This document shows positions 37,482 through 48,419 of a stretch of 64,000 nt of DNA, piece by piece (the stretch's first letter is position 1; each line of letters opens with the position of its first letter). A program made the translations under genes and the position numbers. The notes under the pieces were generated by a model. The model was not told the origin of the DNA and did not search any database. It saw only the letters and a program-made list of their open reading frames with translations. The DNA is taken from positions 110,727 through 174,726 of the forward strand of contig NDFF03000174.1 of the NCBI GenBank assembly GCA_002150815.3, written 5' to 3'. The DNA comes from Grammothele lineata (lineage: Eukaryota > Basidiomycota > Agaricomycetes > Polyporales > Polyporaceae).

Positions 37482-38209
37482 TCAATGGTGTCCGTGTTCG
37501 TGGTCATGCGTCTCTTCCATGTCATCTGTACGTTTGTCAGCTAAACTCCGCATCCGCCCTGTTACCCACACTTACCTCCTCCAGACCGCGAATCCCAGTA
37601 CAGAACTCTCTCGTCCATAATCGCATACACCTCGTCCCAATTCTTGCACATGTGCACCCCATTGCTTCGCTCAACCTCGAAGTCCCGTGCCTCAAAGTCC
37701 CCCGGCTCCAATGCCAGGTCCGGGGAGCACAGAACCTCCTGCCGGATGTAGTTGATGCAGTGCCAGATATGACCCAGTGGCGCTCCCTCGGATTTCGTGA
37801 ACGCGCGATTGATGATGCGAAGGCAGTGCAATTCGTGGAACATGGTCAGGACGAATGTGCGGTCTTCGGGGCCTAGACGAAGGTAGCCTCCTGCGGGGGT
37901 GGTTGACAGCCACTTGGCCTCTGTGGTGTTCCCGAGAGGGAGGTAGTGGACGGTGTCGTCGATGGGGACCATGACTCTCTGGAGGGGCTTGGAGAGGGGG
38001 AGGGTCTCTGGGAAATCATGTGCGAGCCATGCTAGATGAATGCAAGTCAGCCGGAGAGAAAAACGGGGTCACTGCGTAAGGCACAGACTGTACGAGTCGT
38101 AGGTGCGAAGGGGAGCACCGGGGATGAAGCCGAGGTGCTGAGCAACGTAGAGGAGGTTGAAGAGGCTGCATGCGAGGAGGGCGAGAATCTTTGTGCGGGA
38201 AGACACCAT
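37482..38209 (-). CDS. UstYa-family (DUF3328) oxidase-like protein 1, left-arm copy
   Basis: UstYa/DUF3328 proteins catalyse oxidative cyclisation or crosslinking of peptide cores in ascomycete dikaritin-type RiPP pathways. Starts at 38209: MVSSRTKILALLACSLFNLL, a signal-anchor helix. After an intron comes WLAHDFPETLPLSKP. The paired family motifs are present: FHELHCLRIINRAF (HxxHC) and HIWHCINYIRQEVLC, followed by DLALEPGDFE and MCKNWDEVY. A final intron (after YWDSRSG, about 37513-37563) adds DDMEETHDHEHGHH, a His-rich end, with stop at 37482-37484. Read without that intron it would stop as GGGKCG. Intact; the right-arm copy is at 47128. Confidence 0.84.
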
Positions 38210-39093
38210 GTTAGCGCGACTAGGAGGGGAAAACCGAGGGTCAGCTTAGAGAGACACCACGCGAAATGGAGCGACTTGACTGTACTGTATTGCACATACG
38301 CAGGAGAGATGAGTCTGGCACTGCGTTTGAGCGGCGATTGAGGACACGCCACGAGGCCCAGGACATGGAAGGCCCGTCTACTAGAAACATCCCTCACTTC
38401 CAGTGTCACATACATGAGGAAGGCACGAAGGGAAACTCTGACTGACCTCAATACAGCGAGTCGTTACTCACGGACACGGCATCGCACATTACCGAATATA
38501 CTGATTCGAGTGTGTTCGAAGATGGGCTTGCCACTGTTGCGACACGAATTCGAACAGAAGGGCGAGGCGCAATGATAAGAAACCGTACCATCATTGCGTC
38601 TAACTCAGGAGGTGCACATGTCCAGAGAGACCGTGGTCGTCGGCGGCGGCGAGAGACAGGTGCCAAAAGGCTTGAAGGAGAGGACCGAGCTGCTTTCACT
38701 GGTGCCAAGCGAAGCGCTATCGGACGGGCGCCAAATATGCCGACCGTCCACGTGGCCCCAATGGGTACAACAAGCGCTCGACGCTCGTTCTCACAGGGCC
38801 TGACTGTGACGGCCACACAACTCCGACTCGCTCGACCGTGACCGGTATAGACACTTCGGCCGTCAACGCAAGCCGACGCCCTGGCGCATCACGCCAGCCC
38901 CTACCCCATGATCAGTACTTTGGACACAAATCGCGAGTCGCCGAATGACGCTGTTTGGCCATACCTGTGGAAGCGTGCTAAGTACTCGCGTTAAGTTCAT
39001 ATCTAATGGTTTCGTATATACAGAAAAATTGACCGCGACTACCTACACGGCAGTCGTAGATGTACTGCCACTAGTCGTGTATTCGTGAGTCAA
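38210..39093. other. intergenic, weakly conserved between arms
   Basis: Shows only about 70 percent similarity by eye to 46306-47127 reversed (for example near 38640-38700 versus 46690-46770). No gene seen. Confidence 0.4.
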
Positions 39094-39771
39094 CTACATC
39101 GCCTCCAGTTTCGTAATATACTCTTCGTAATTCTTCTCCGCCTCCTCGTACACCGCAGTCCAGTCCTTGCACGAATGCATCGTCTCAGACAACGTCACAC
39201 TGGTGTCGTTGTCTGACCGAACACTCTCCAGCGTCAGATCTGCCCGGCATATCACCGTCTGCCGCAAGTAGTTCATGCAGTGCGCCGCTAGCGCCGGCCG
39301 TCCGTACGTCGCGTCCTCGCTGTCGTTCTGGTAGAGGTCGACGATGACCTCGCGGATAATATCGAGGCAGCGTAGCTGATGGAACATCGACAGTGTGAAC
39401 GGGCGCCCGTCGGGTCCCAGATGGAGGAGCGCTCCTCCACGCGGGAGGATGGCCTTCCAGGCTGCGGTGCCAGCGGGAGTGTCGAGTACGTAGTGGACGC
39501 TGTCTTCGTGAAAGAGGTGGACATCTGCTAGGGGTGGGATGTCCCAGACGGGAGGAAAATCGATGCCGCGATATGCTGTGGGCGCAATACGTCGTTCAAG
39601 GTGAGCCTGCAAGGTGCTCGTGGAGATTAGTGGATGCATCTCACTGAATTCGTGTTTGTCGATGCGGGACGAGAGGCGGGCGACGATAAACATGCCTGCC
39701 GACGCTGCAAACACAATAAGAGCAACACGGAATAGGATAGGATGCTCCATCCGGAGACGAGAGGAAGACAC
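39094..39771 (-). CDS. UstYa-family (DUF3328) oxidase-like protein 2, left-arm copy
   Basis: Second UstYa-type protein. Starts at 39771 with MSSSRLRMEHPILFRVALIV, a signal-anchor helix. A probable intron, 39576-39644 (69 nt, GTGAG...CACAG with a CTAAT branch site), joins KHEF to TYRGIDFPPVWDIPP; because 69 is a multiple of three the frame is also open without splicing. Motifs: LFHEDSVHYVLDTPAG, then FHQLRCLDIIRE, where the usual second His is Arg, and AAHCMNYLRQTVICRADLTLE, then HSCKDWTAVYEEAEKNYEEY. The Arg replacement occurs in both arm copies and may alter metal binding or activity. Confidence 0.82.
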   Translation of the reverse strand: MSSSRLRMEHPILFRVALIVFAASAGMFIVARLSSRIDKHEFSEMHPLISTSTLQAHLERRIAPTAYRGIDFPPVWDIPPLADVHLFHEDSVHYVLDTPAGTAAWKAILPRGGALLHLGPDGRPFTLSMFHQLRCLDIIREVIVDLYQNDSEDATYGRPALAAHCMNYLRQTVICRADLTLESVRSDNDTSVTLSETMHSCKDWTAVYEEAEKNYEEYITKLEAM

Positions 39772-41068
39772 GGCGCGGTGTGTGCGTGCAAGACCTTCGT
39801 GAGGACGGAGTAAGATGAAGTTGGTTGCGGCACGGCGACTCTCGGAACGTCTTTGTGGATATCTGCATTAGCCTCTCCCTTGCGGAACGGGTGACCGCTC
39901 ACGAGGTCTTCGTCGCATTGAACTGTGGGAAGGTGAGTAGTCCGTATTTTTCTCTGATTCGCCTGTCCGTCCGTCGACCACGCTCCCAGGGATAGGAGGT
40001 CTACGTGCTCGTTGACGTTTGAAGGGCGTCTCGGAGAAGCCCCGACACACGCCCACACCACCGTGACTTCTAGGCGCGTTATGTTCGCATTTCCCGATCC
40101 TTTGCCGCCCATTTTGTGCTTACGCAGGGGGCGAAGCGCTCCACGATCGGACCGCACTCATGCTCTGGGCATGAAGCAGCGCGGTACTTCCGGCTTCGCG
40201 TCAGGGGCTTGGATGTTTCTCTCCCTCTCAGTGTCCGATCAAACTTTTCATATTCAGTACTAGCTTTCAGCGCCGTCCGCAAACTCTGTATCATGCCGGT
40301 ATGCTTCTGCGCGATAAGTGCGTGAAGTTTGAACCCAGCTGAGCGGACGCTATCGACTGCACCCGTGCCCCGCATGCGCACAACCCCTTTTAGACTAGCT
40401 GTGAGTCCAATTCATGTTCGGCGGACCTTTGCTGTGCAAATTGAATGTCATTGAACATAGTAGCAGGACTGGCATACACGACCGATCTTCGTCCGGAAAA
40501 CGCGGACGATGAGAACGATATCCTTCTCCGTCGCATTCGAACCGGGCCGGCGCTGACATGGTTCTTGCCCTGGACATGAGGCCGCGAGCTTCGATCTTCG
40601 ACATCTCAATCTGCGCACGGCGCGCACTGCCGTTTGCGGTGGCCGAGGCTTGGTGGCTGTCAAACAAGTTGCCGATGTACGCCTCGCACGGGCACGCCGC
40701 GAGCCATGCCACGCGCTCTAGGCCCTGGTACGCCTTCCTACTTCGTCCTGTGCGCATCCTAAGCCGGCTCACCCGCCACGGCTCTACTTGTGCTTCTTCG
40801 CTTCTCCCGCTGTTAGGACGTCGGACCTTTCCTCATGCTCTCTGTGTCAACCTCGCTTCAACCCCTCTCGCCGTGTTCCCCACGTCACGGTGTGGTGACT
40901 CTATTTGCTCCTCGAAGATAGACCCTTCGCCCCCCCCCGTTCGAAGTCCTTCCTCCCCCCCTTGTCCTCTTGCTCATTATCACTGTAATCGGTACGCTTT
41001 TGAGATGTGAGTATATTCTATACGCTCACGCGTACTGGACATTAGAACTTGCATCCACGGCAGCCGTC
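39772..41068. other. inner edge of left arm and promoter of spacer 7TM gene
   Basis: Similarity to the right arm continues to about 40800. A C/T-rich leader with poly-C runs (40930-40965) precedes the 7TM start. No gene recognised. Confidence 0.45.
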
Positions 41069-42269
41069 ATGACTACATATTCTCCTCCAGGCGAAAGCCC
41101 CTCTGACCTTTGGCTGGAAAAGTCCAATCTCGTTGGTGCAGTCTTGGGTGGCGTAGCTTACGGTAAGTGTTGATTTGCCCACGCGCCCGCAGTTGTTAAT
41201 CGCCCCCCCCCCGCGCTAGGCCTGCACATTGCCATCTTCGGGAGATGTCTTTCCGCTTTATGGGCCTCTGTGCGTACTCGCAAACACAGGCGCCGCGACA
41301 TGTTGCTCCTCGCCTTCGTATCTATACTGTTTGCTATGGGGACCGTCAATCTTGCGTGCAACACCCGAATGACGCAACTCGAGTTCATTGATAACCGCAA
41401 CTTTCCTGGTGGACCCAATGCCTGGTTCTTCGAGTTCTATAGTGATGGGGTCAACACCGCCGGCAATGCGGCGTACGTTATCGCGAACGTTCTCACCGAC
41501 GGGCTTTTGGTGAGTACGGCATCACTAGATGCACTTATAGTCATTGACCATGATATCCTGGCCAGTTGTGGTGTGTCTACGCCGTCTGGAACTCGGTGTG
41601 GGTCATCGTCTTCCCTTGCATCATCTTCGCGGGTTCTACAGGTGAATATCTAACTTCTAAACAGTCTTCGATTATGCTGAATTCAATTCACTAGCTATGT
41701 CCTTCCTCACGCTCTTCCAGGCCTCCCGTCCAGATGCCTCCCTCTGGACTACTACGACTATTCAATTTTCGTTGCCCTACTTCGCGATATCAATCTCACT
41801 CAATATCATCCTCACCCTCCTGCTCGTCGGCCGCCTCCTCCATATCAGCCGCAACCGTTCCGCCGGGAAGCACCGTGTAGAGGAATATCTACCGCTCACA
41901 TCAATTCTAGTCGATTCCGCTGCACCGTACGCTATCACCGGACTTATCTTCATCGTGACGTATGCGCTGGACAGCAACGTACAAAATCTGGTTTTGCCCG
42001 TTCTCAGCCAGATCATGGTATGCTATACGTGACCGCTTGCGGCGCTCATTACGCTAACGAGGCTCCTGTAGTGCATGAACCCTGAGATTATCATCACACA
42101 CGCAGTCCAGGGTACCGCCGTCACCACCGTTCATCCGTCAAGGAACCTGGGTTTGGGCGATTCTGCGGCGTCATACTCTGAGGACGGCAGCCGCAGCACG
42201 CATTTCGAGATGCCTCCTTTGCGGAACGTAGGCCCTCACGATGAGTCTGCGCCTGCCGCGACTAGCTAG
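41069..42269 (+). CDS. seven-transmembrane protein, spacer copy
   Basis: Third paralogue of the 7TM family, in the spacer between the arms. Starts MTTYSPPGESPSDLWLEKSN. It shares the conserved loop QLEFIDNRNFPGGPNAWF and the ASRPDASLWTTTT block before helix 5. The helices align one by one with those of the arm copies, and four introns occupy the same places, but overall identity is clearly lower than between the two arm copies and the C-terminal tail (ending ESAPAATS) is unrelated. It therefore predates the arm duplication. Confidence 0.82.
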
Positions 42270-43381
42270 ATACACCTGGGGGCTGGATTGTCTGAGACTC
42301 TAAGTACGGTAGTTATATGTAACAACAATCAATGATTATGCCGGGGGGTAATAGCTGTCTACCTTTCGGAGCGGCATGTGTTTCACGGTAGATGTGGTCT
42401 GTGCGCGAAGCGACGCCAGCGGCATGAATAGAAGCGCCCACCTCGGACGTTCGCATGCGGCCCGCTTGACCCTGGGCGTCAATTTATGGGCTTAGGCTGT
42501 CGCGAGGCGAGTCGATGACAAGTTGCTGAGTTGCGTTGTCCCCGACCTCCCATTCAGTATCCAGCCTTTCAATCGCGCTAGGCTCCCCCCTTCATCCTCG
42601 CACGATCCTTTGCTTCTCATATCCACTATCTCAACTACAACTGAACTCAAAACATTGTCACCTCAACACTCCGGCGCTGGGAAATCTACGGTGATCCAAC
42701 CAGACCAATTCTGTCATACGGAGAGCGATCAGCTAGAGGAGGAATGTATTGTATGAGATTTAGCTGGTGCGCGATTACTGTGAATCTACTATGATTAGGA
42801 ACACAGGTGACCAGCAGCGTCTGGGGTTCATGCATCATGTCCCGTGCCTACTGTTAAATCCAATGCGCCCACAGTCCTTCGAGCACCAACGTTTGCCTGT
42901 GCTCTTTTCTTCTAGTGGTGGTGCATAGTATTGATTGAATTTTCAAAGTTCAATCTCGAGTCGGATTTACTCCGTCCCTCAGGACGAAGCGTTGTGTGAA
43001 GAGGCGGAGAGGCAAGCAGACATGGAACACATCATTGGCTTCGATGTCTCTCGAGCTGATGGTAGATGCATATTACTGTATCCTGGGCCCTCTTCGCATC
43101 GGGACCTTTCATGCCGCCGACGTCTCAGCGTGAAGTTGTGAAATTTGTGGCGAGACTTCCGATCTCCGTAAGCTCGATCATCAGTCCAGCAATTGTGCGT
43201 GGGCGCAAGGTGGGTTTCTCAGTCGGACGTCCGACTATCCCTTTCGAGTATCGCCGACGGCCACCATGGGCTTCGACTTCTATGTAGAGAGATGCGAGCC
43301 AAATATTGACTCACTTAAAAGCGTCCACTCACTATGGTCTTCCCCGTAGCCTCCCGTTCTCCCTAGCTACCTCCTTTCACG
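42270..43381. other. intergenic at the centre of the palindrome
   Basis: Contains the midpoint (about 42.7 kb) of the inverted duplication. It has CT-rich leader-like sequence at 42540-42680 but no defensible gene. Confidence 0.45.
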
Positions 43382-44407
43382 ATGGAAGGCGAAGTTCCCT
43401 TCAACGTTCCCGGCGTCGACAAGGCATGCTCGACGTGGTACAAGGTCTACGGCGACATCAAGAGCACCACCCGCGTCCCTCTCGTGGTTCTACACGGAGG
43501 CCCTGGAGTCACCCACCGCTATCTCCTCTCCCTCACCGATCTCGTACAGACACACCAGATTCCTGTCGTCCTCTACGACCAGATTGGATGCGGACGCTCC
43601 ACCCATCTCCCAGAGAAAAATGGGGACGAGTCCTTCTGGACCGAGCAACTCTTCATGGACGAGTTGCACAACCTCCTCGACCACCTCGGCGTCCATAGTC
43701 AGTACGACGTACTCGGCCACTCGTGGGGAGGCATGCTCGGCGCCCGGTTCGCTACCACCCATCCAAAAGGCCTCCGTCGGCTTGTCATCGCCGACTCTCC
43801 TGCAAGCATGAAGCTGTGGGTAGAGGCCGCCAATCGTCTTAGGAGCGAGTTGCCTCAGGACGTGCAGGTACGAGTCTGAAGTCCTGAAATTTCCGTCAAG
43901 TGTGGCTGAAAGTTGTTTGCCCAGGATACATTGACGAAGAACGAGAAGGATGGTACCACAGACTCCAAGGAGTATCACGACGCCATGAACGTGTTCTACG
44001 CGCGCCATCTCTGTCGTCTGGACCCAATGCCTGACGACGTGGCGGCAGCATTCGAGGAACTACAAAAGGATCCTACGGTTTATGCCACAATGTGAGCCTC
44101 CGCCGTATATGTCGCATACACCCGTATTGACATCTCTATCCTTTCAAGGAACGGTCCCTCTGAATTCCACGTGACCGGTTCTCTCAGGACGTGGACTATC
44201 ATGAACGATATGCACAAGATCAACGTGCCGACGCTCCTTCTCAATAGTCGGTACGACGAAGCGCAGGATAGCGTCATTGAACCGTACTTCAAAGGACTTT
44301 CGAAGGTTCAGTGGTTCACGTTCGCGGAGTCGAGCCACATGCCGCAGTACGAGGAGCGGGCTCTTTACATGCAACGTGCCGGCGCGTTCTTGACTCAGGA
44401 TATCTAG
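43382..44407 (+). CDS. S33 proline-iminopeptidase-like hydrolase, spacer copy
   Basis: Cytosolic-type member (no signal peptide) of the proline-specific peptidase family. Starts MEGEVPFNVPGVDKACSTWY. Motifs: VVLHGGPGVTHRYL, LYDQIGCGRSTH, VLGHSWGGMLGAR, VPTLLLNSRYDEAQD, FAESSHMPQYEER. Introns after LPQDVQ (about 43868) and after VYATM (about 44094), as in the copies at 24771, 60079 and 61858. It lacks the signal exon of the arm copies, so it belongs to the other subgroup. Confidence 0.88.
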
Positions 44408-45641
44408 CCGCGGGTAATCATGATTCACGATTGTACGAACAGAACGGGACTCTGTAGTATTCTAGTCAATGTGTCGCGAAATACGATGATCTTACCAATA
44501 GCCGTCTCGTGCACGAAGCGAGAAATGTAAAGCCGTGAGTAGACGGCTTCTAGCGCGGGGACGTATAACTCAAAGTGCCTCGTCCGATGATAACAACCTC
44601 GTCAATATGAGAAACGTAAGAGCAGAGATGAGCGACGAATGTGAATGTCTCTAGAATAACAAATGGAGCGCAGGGATGTCCGGGCGAGGCGAGCGAGTTT
44701 AGGATCCGCGCAGGACGAGGTAGGAAGGCGTATTAGGGTCTAGATCTGATGGCATGGGGAGCGGCGTGCCCGTGTGAGGCGCACATCGATGAGTTGTTTG
44801 ACAGCCGTGGAGCCTCAGCGACCTCAGGGACACGCCGGCGGCATTGCCTCCTCGCCGTCACGGCTCACAACAACAGTCCGAGAGGGAATGCACGTGCGAG
44901 CGCGAATTGAAAAGTCGAAGATCGAAGCCCGCGATGTCAAGTCCGGGGAAAGGAGCATATTAGCTCTCGTTCGAACACGACGGAGAACATCATTCTCATC
45001 ATCCGCTTTCTCCGGACGAAGATCGGCCGTATAAGCCAAACCTGAGACCAAGTTCAGCTGACCGCGGCACTCTCTAGAAGGACGAGCGAGCCTGGACCAG
45101 TGACTAACAGACCGTCCACAATGGATGTATCCCGGAATGTCATGCGTACGACCACATAGACCGCATCGCTGGCTTCGCACATGCCATATCACGTTTGTGG
45201 AAAATACTGAACCTAGTAAAACATGCTTGATCGGACGCTCATCCCTAACGCAGAGCCACACCAGGCATATCCACTGACCACAGCACAAGCGCCACCCGCG
45301 CGAGCACAAAACTCGAGGCGCGAGGGAAAAGCGCGGGCCTAACGCGCCTGGAAGCTGCGGTGAGTGCACGTCGGAGCTTCTTCGAGATGTCCTTCAAGCA
45401 TCAACTGGCACGTAAGCACGCGCTTCAATGTCCGGGAGTGTGGTCGACAGACTGACAGGCGAATCAGAAAAAAACTGATCACTGACCTTCTATAGCGACA
45501 AAGGCCTCGTGAGCGGGTACTAGTTGAGGAGAGCTAATGTCGATATTCATGCTATCCGGGCAGACCTTCCGAGAGCCGCCGCGCCGCAGCCGCCGAGGTT
45601 TTCTCATCCCGTCCTCGCGAGGGTCCTGCGCATAGAGCGCC
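44408..45641. other. inner edge of right arm
   Basis: Similarity to the left arm starts at about 44650. Minus-strand open frames here (44824-45369) have no protein signature and are not conserved as frames in the other arm. Confidence 0.45.
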
Positions 45642-46305
45642 ATGCCGTCCTCTCTTCTCCCGATGGAGCACCCTCTCCTACTCCGCGTTGCTCTTGCAGT
45701 GTTTGCGGCGTCCGCAGGCCTGTTCATCCTCATTCGCTTCCTAAACCGCGACGACAAACACGAATTCAGTGAGCACCGTATTCTGACCTCCGTGAACACC
45801 TTGCAGGCTCACCTTGAATGGCGTGCTTCAAACGCTCACAGCATATCGCGGCACCGACTTTCCTCCAGTTTGGGACATCCCACCTCTTGCAGACGTCCAC
45901 CTCTTTCACGAAGACAGCGTTCATTACGCGCTCGACACCCCCGCAGGGACCGCCGCCTGGAAGGCCATCCTTCCGCGCGGAGGAGCGCTCCTCCACCTAG
46001 GACCCGACGGACGTCCGTTCACGTTGTCGATGTTTCATCAGCTACGCTGCCTCGACATCATCCGCGAAATCCTGGTCGAACTATATCAGAACGACAGCGA
46101 GGACGCGACATACGGACAGCCGGCGCTGGCAGCGCACTGCATGAACTACTTGCGGCAGACGGCGATGTGCCGGGCAGACCTGACACTGGAGACTACTCCG
46201 TCCGATGACTTTGAGACGACGCATTCGTGCAAAGATTGGACTATTGTGTATGAAGAAGCGGAGAAGAATTATGAGGAGTATATTACGAGGCTAGATACAA
46301 CGTAG
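45642..46305 (+). CDS. UstYa-family (DUF3328) oxidase-like protein 2, right-arm copy
   Basis: Partner of 39094-39771. Starts MPSSLLPMEHPLLLRVALAV, a signal-anchor helix. A naive comparison shows a 4-base shift, but it lies inside a GT-AG intron, 45769-45841 (73 nt, CTGAC branch-like site), which joins KHEF to TYRGTDFPPVWDIPP in frame. Here, unlike the left arm, splicing is obligatory. Motifs: LFHEDSVHYALDTPAG, FHQLRCLDIIRE (Arg for the second His), AAHCMNYLRQTAMCRADLTLE, HSCKDWTIVYEEAEKNYEEY. Ends TRLDTT. Considered intact. Confidence 0.8.
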
Positions 46306-47127
46306 TCTACTCACGGATATTCTACGATTAGTAGGCGGACAAGGTATCTAGGACCCGTGCCAGTGGCCACAGCTGGCATGCGACAATTTCTGTGTACACG
46401 AAGGCATTAGACCTGGAGTACATGTGTACCACTAACCGCAGGTATGGCGAGTGGCACAGCGTCATCCGGCGTCATTCGGCGGTTGGCAATTACGGCATGC
46501 ATTCATGTCAGCCAGTCTGCCGGACACTATAGCATGCAGTCGAGTAAAGTATGTGGCAGGATCAGGGTTGAGAACGAGAGGTTCGAAAACGGCAGTACTC
46601 CAAGCGCTTACTATGGTCGCAAGAGCCACGTGGGCAGTTTGACCGTGTGAGTTTGGCGCGCGTCTGATGTGATGTCGGAACGCAAGAGCAACGACTTGGT
46701 CTTCTCCTTCAACAGGCCTTCTGGTACCTGTCCCTCGCCGCTGATGGCCACTTCGGTCCCTCCGCACATTTGTCTGTTCTAGGACCGACACTATGTTTCT
46801 TCAATTGCGCCTCCCATTTTTGTCCATTCTGAATCGTGACACACGCTGATGGCGGAGTCGACTCGGTACTAGGTTCAACGGTACTAACGTGCGACCCGTG
46901 GGGAACAACGACTCGCTGCAGTGAGGTGAGTCAAACTATTTCTCGATGCTTCCGTTTCTGACGTTCGAAGTGACGGCCATCTTCAACAAGTATACCTAGC
47001 GGCATGTGCCAAGCGCTGTTCAAACATAGGGCTAGACCTCTCCTACACGTGTGCAGTCAAACCGCCCCATTTCGCGCGGCGTCTCTCTAAGCTGACCCTC
47101 AGTACTTTCCCCCCTAGTTGCGCTAAC
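46306..47127. other. intergenic between UstYa-2 and UstYa-1, right arm
   Basis: No gene seen; weakly similar to 38210-39093 reversed. Confidence 0.4.
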
Positions 47128-47873
47128 ATGGTGTCTTCCCGCACAAAGGCTCTCGCCCTCCTCGCATGCAGCGTCTTCAACCTCCTCTACGTTGCTCAGC
47201 ACCTCGGCTTCATCCCCGATGCTCCCCTTCGCACCCATGACTCGTACAGTCAGTACCTTGTATAGTTACCTCTGTTATCTCTCTGACTGACGTTTATTCA
47301 TTTAGCATGGCTCGCACATGATTTCCCAGAGACCCTCCCTCTCTCCAAGCCCCTCCAGACAGTCATGGTCCCCATCGACGACACTGTCCACTACCTTCCT
47401 CTCGGGAACACCACAGAGGCCAAGTGGCTGTCAACCACCCCCGCAGGAGGCTACCTCCGTCTAGGCCCCGAAGACCGCACATTCGTCCTCACCATGTTCC
47501 ACGAACTGCACTGCCTACGCATCATCAATCGCGCGTTCACGAAATCCGAGGGAGCGCCGCTAGGTCATGTCTGGCACTGCATCAACTATATCCGGCAGGA
47601 GGTTCTCTGCTCCCCGGACCTTGCACTGGAGCCGGGGGACTTTGAGGTACGAGACTTCGAAGTTGAGCGAAGCAATGGGGTGCACATGTGCAAGGATTGG
47701 GACGAGGTGTATGCGATTATGGACGAGAGAATTCTGTATTGGGAATCGCGGACTGGAGGAGGTAAGTGTGGGTAACAGGGCGGATGCGGAGTTTAGTTGA
47801 CAAACGTACTACAGGTGACATGGAAGAGACGCATGAACACGGACACCATGGAGCAGAGAGTCACGGCGGGTGA
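47128..47873 (+). CDS. UstYa-family (DUF3328) oxidase-like protein 1, right-arm copy
   Basis: Partner of 37482-38209. Starts MVSSRTKALALLACSVFNLL. The first intron begins after THDSY (about 47249) and ends before TWLAHDFPETL. Both family motifs are intact: FHELHCLRIINRAF and HVWHCINYIRQEVLC. The final intron after YWESRTG (about 47761-47814) gives an end reading GDMEETHEHGHHGAESHGG; deletions relative to the left copy have moved the stop, so the His-rich tails differ. Same direction as the orphan membrane protein that follows. Confidence 0.84.
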
Positions 47874-48419
47874 CTCGGGGGAGGACATAACAGGGCTCGC
47901 TGACGGAGCTGAAGCATCCAGTTCTCGGAATTCCATTGACATCCCGTATCGACTACTCATTCCTGATTCCGGATCTCGGTGGCTTTGTAAGACGGATGTG
48001 GTAGGCACGGGCGTTGCCTGTCTCCGAAGCAGCATATTCGAACTTTGTTTTGTCTATTGAAGTCATCAGACGCCGCGGCGCTCACGTTAGAAGAACGTCT
48101 CGCAATCTTCGCTCCCATGAAGCATCATGGCCACCTATTGTGAGTATTCCAAACCGCCCGTACACGGCGGACAGAGTCATCGTGCCTTTCCGATCTCATC
48201 GACATCATCCGTGCGCAGACTTCTTATTCCTGGATAGAACGTCTTGGCAGGACGCCGTCAACGTGAATTCGAGAGTCACACGTGCAGAGACTTGTGCCAC
48301 CCCGCGTAACGTCGGATGGAACGGTCGGGCACGGTCTAGTCGCGTCAACGTACGTGACTTACACCCTCGCCAGACCAACACCCTCGCCCTCCTGAATCGT
48401 GTATCGCCCCACTCCCCGA
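47874..48419. other. intergenic, right arm
   Basis: Closely matches 36912-37481 reversed. No gene seen. Confidence 0.45.

Larger units (their letters stand above)
30000..40800 (+). repeat. left arm of large inverted duplication
   Basis: Carries six genes in the order 7TM(-), secreted S33(+), peptide(+), orphan membrane protein(-), UstYa-1(-), UstYa-2(-). Each has a mirror partner in 44650-55450 with exchanged strand; midpoints of partner pairs all fall near 42.67-42.73 kb. The inner edge is supported by matching non-coding sequence around 40580-40760 and 44680-44960 (shared CTGTCAAACAA, GCCTCRCACGGGCACGCCG and TACGCCTTCCTAC). Edges are approximate. Confidence 0.85.

Noticed and set aside
42523..42756. 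Open frame containing SGAGKST, resembling a Walker A motif
   Set aside because: No other nucleotide-binding motif follows, the frame stops soon after, and the stretch looks like a CT-rich leader. Treated as chance.
44824..45369. Minus-strand open frame in the right arm as a Cys/Trp-rich protein
   Set aside because: The homologous left-arm sequence (about 40.4-40.8 kb) does not keep the same frame and no motif is present.
45642..46305. Right-arm UstYa-2 as a frameshifted pseudogene
   Set aside because: The 4-base difference from the left copy falls within a GT-AG intron (45769-45841) whose removal restores the frame and the family sequence.
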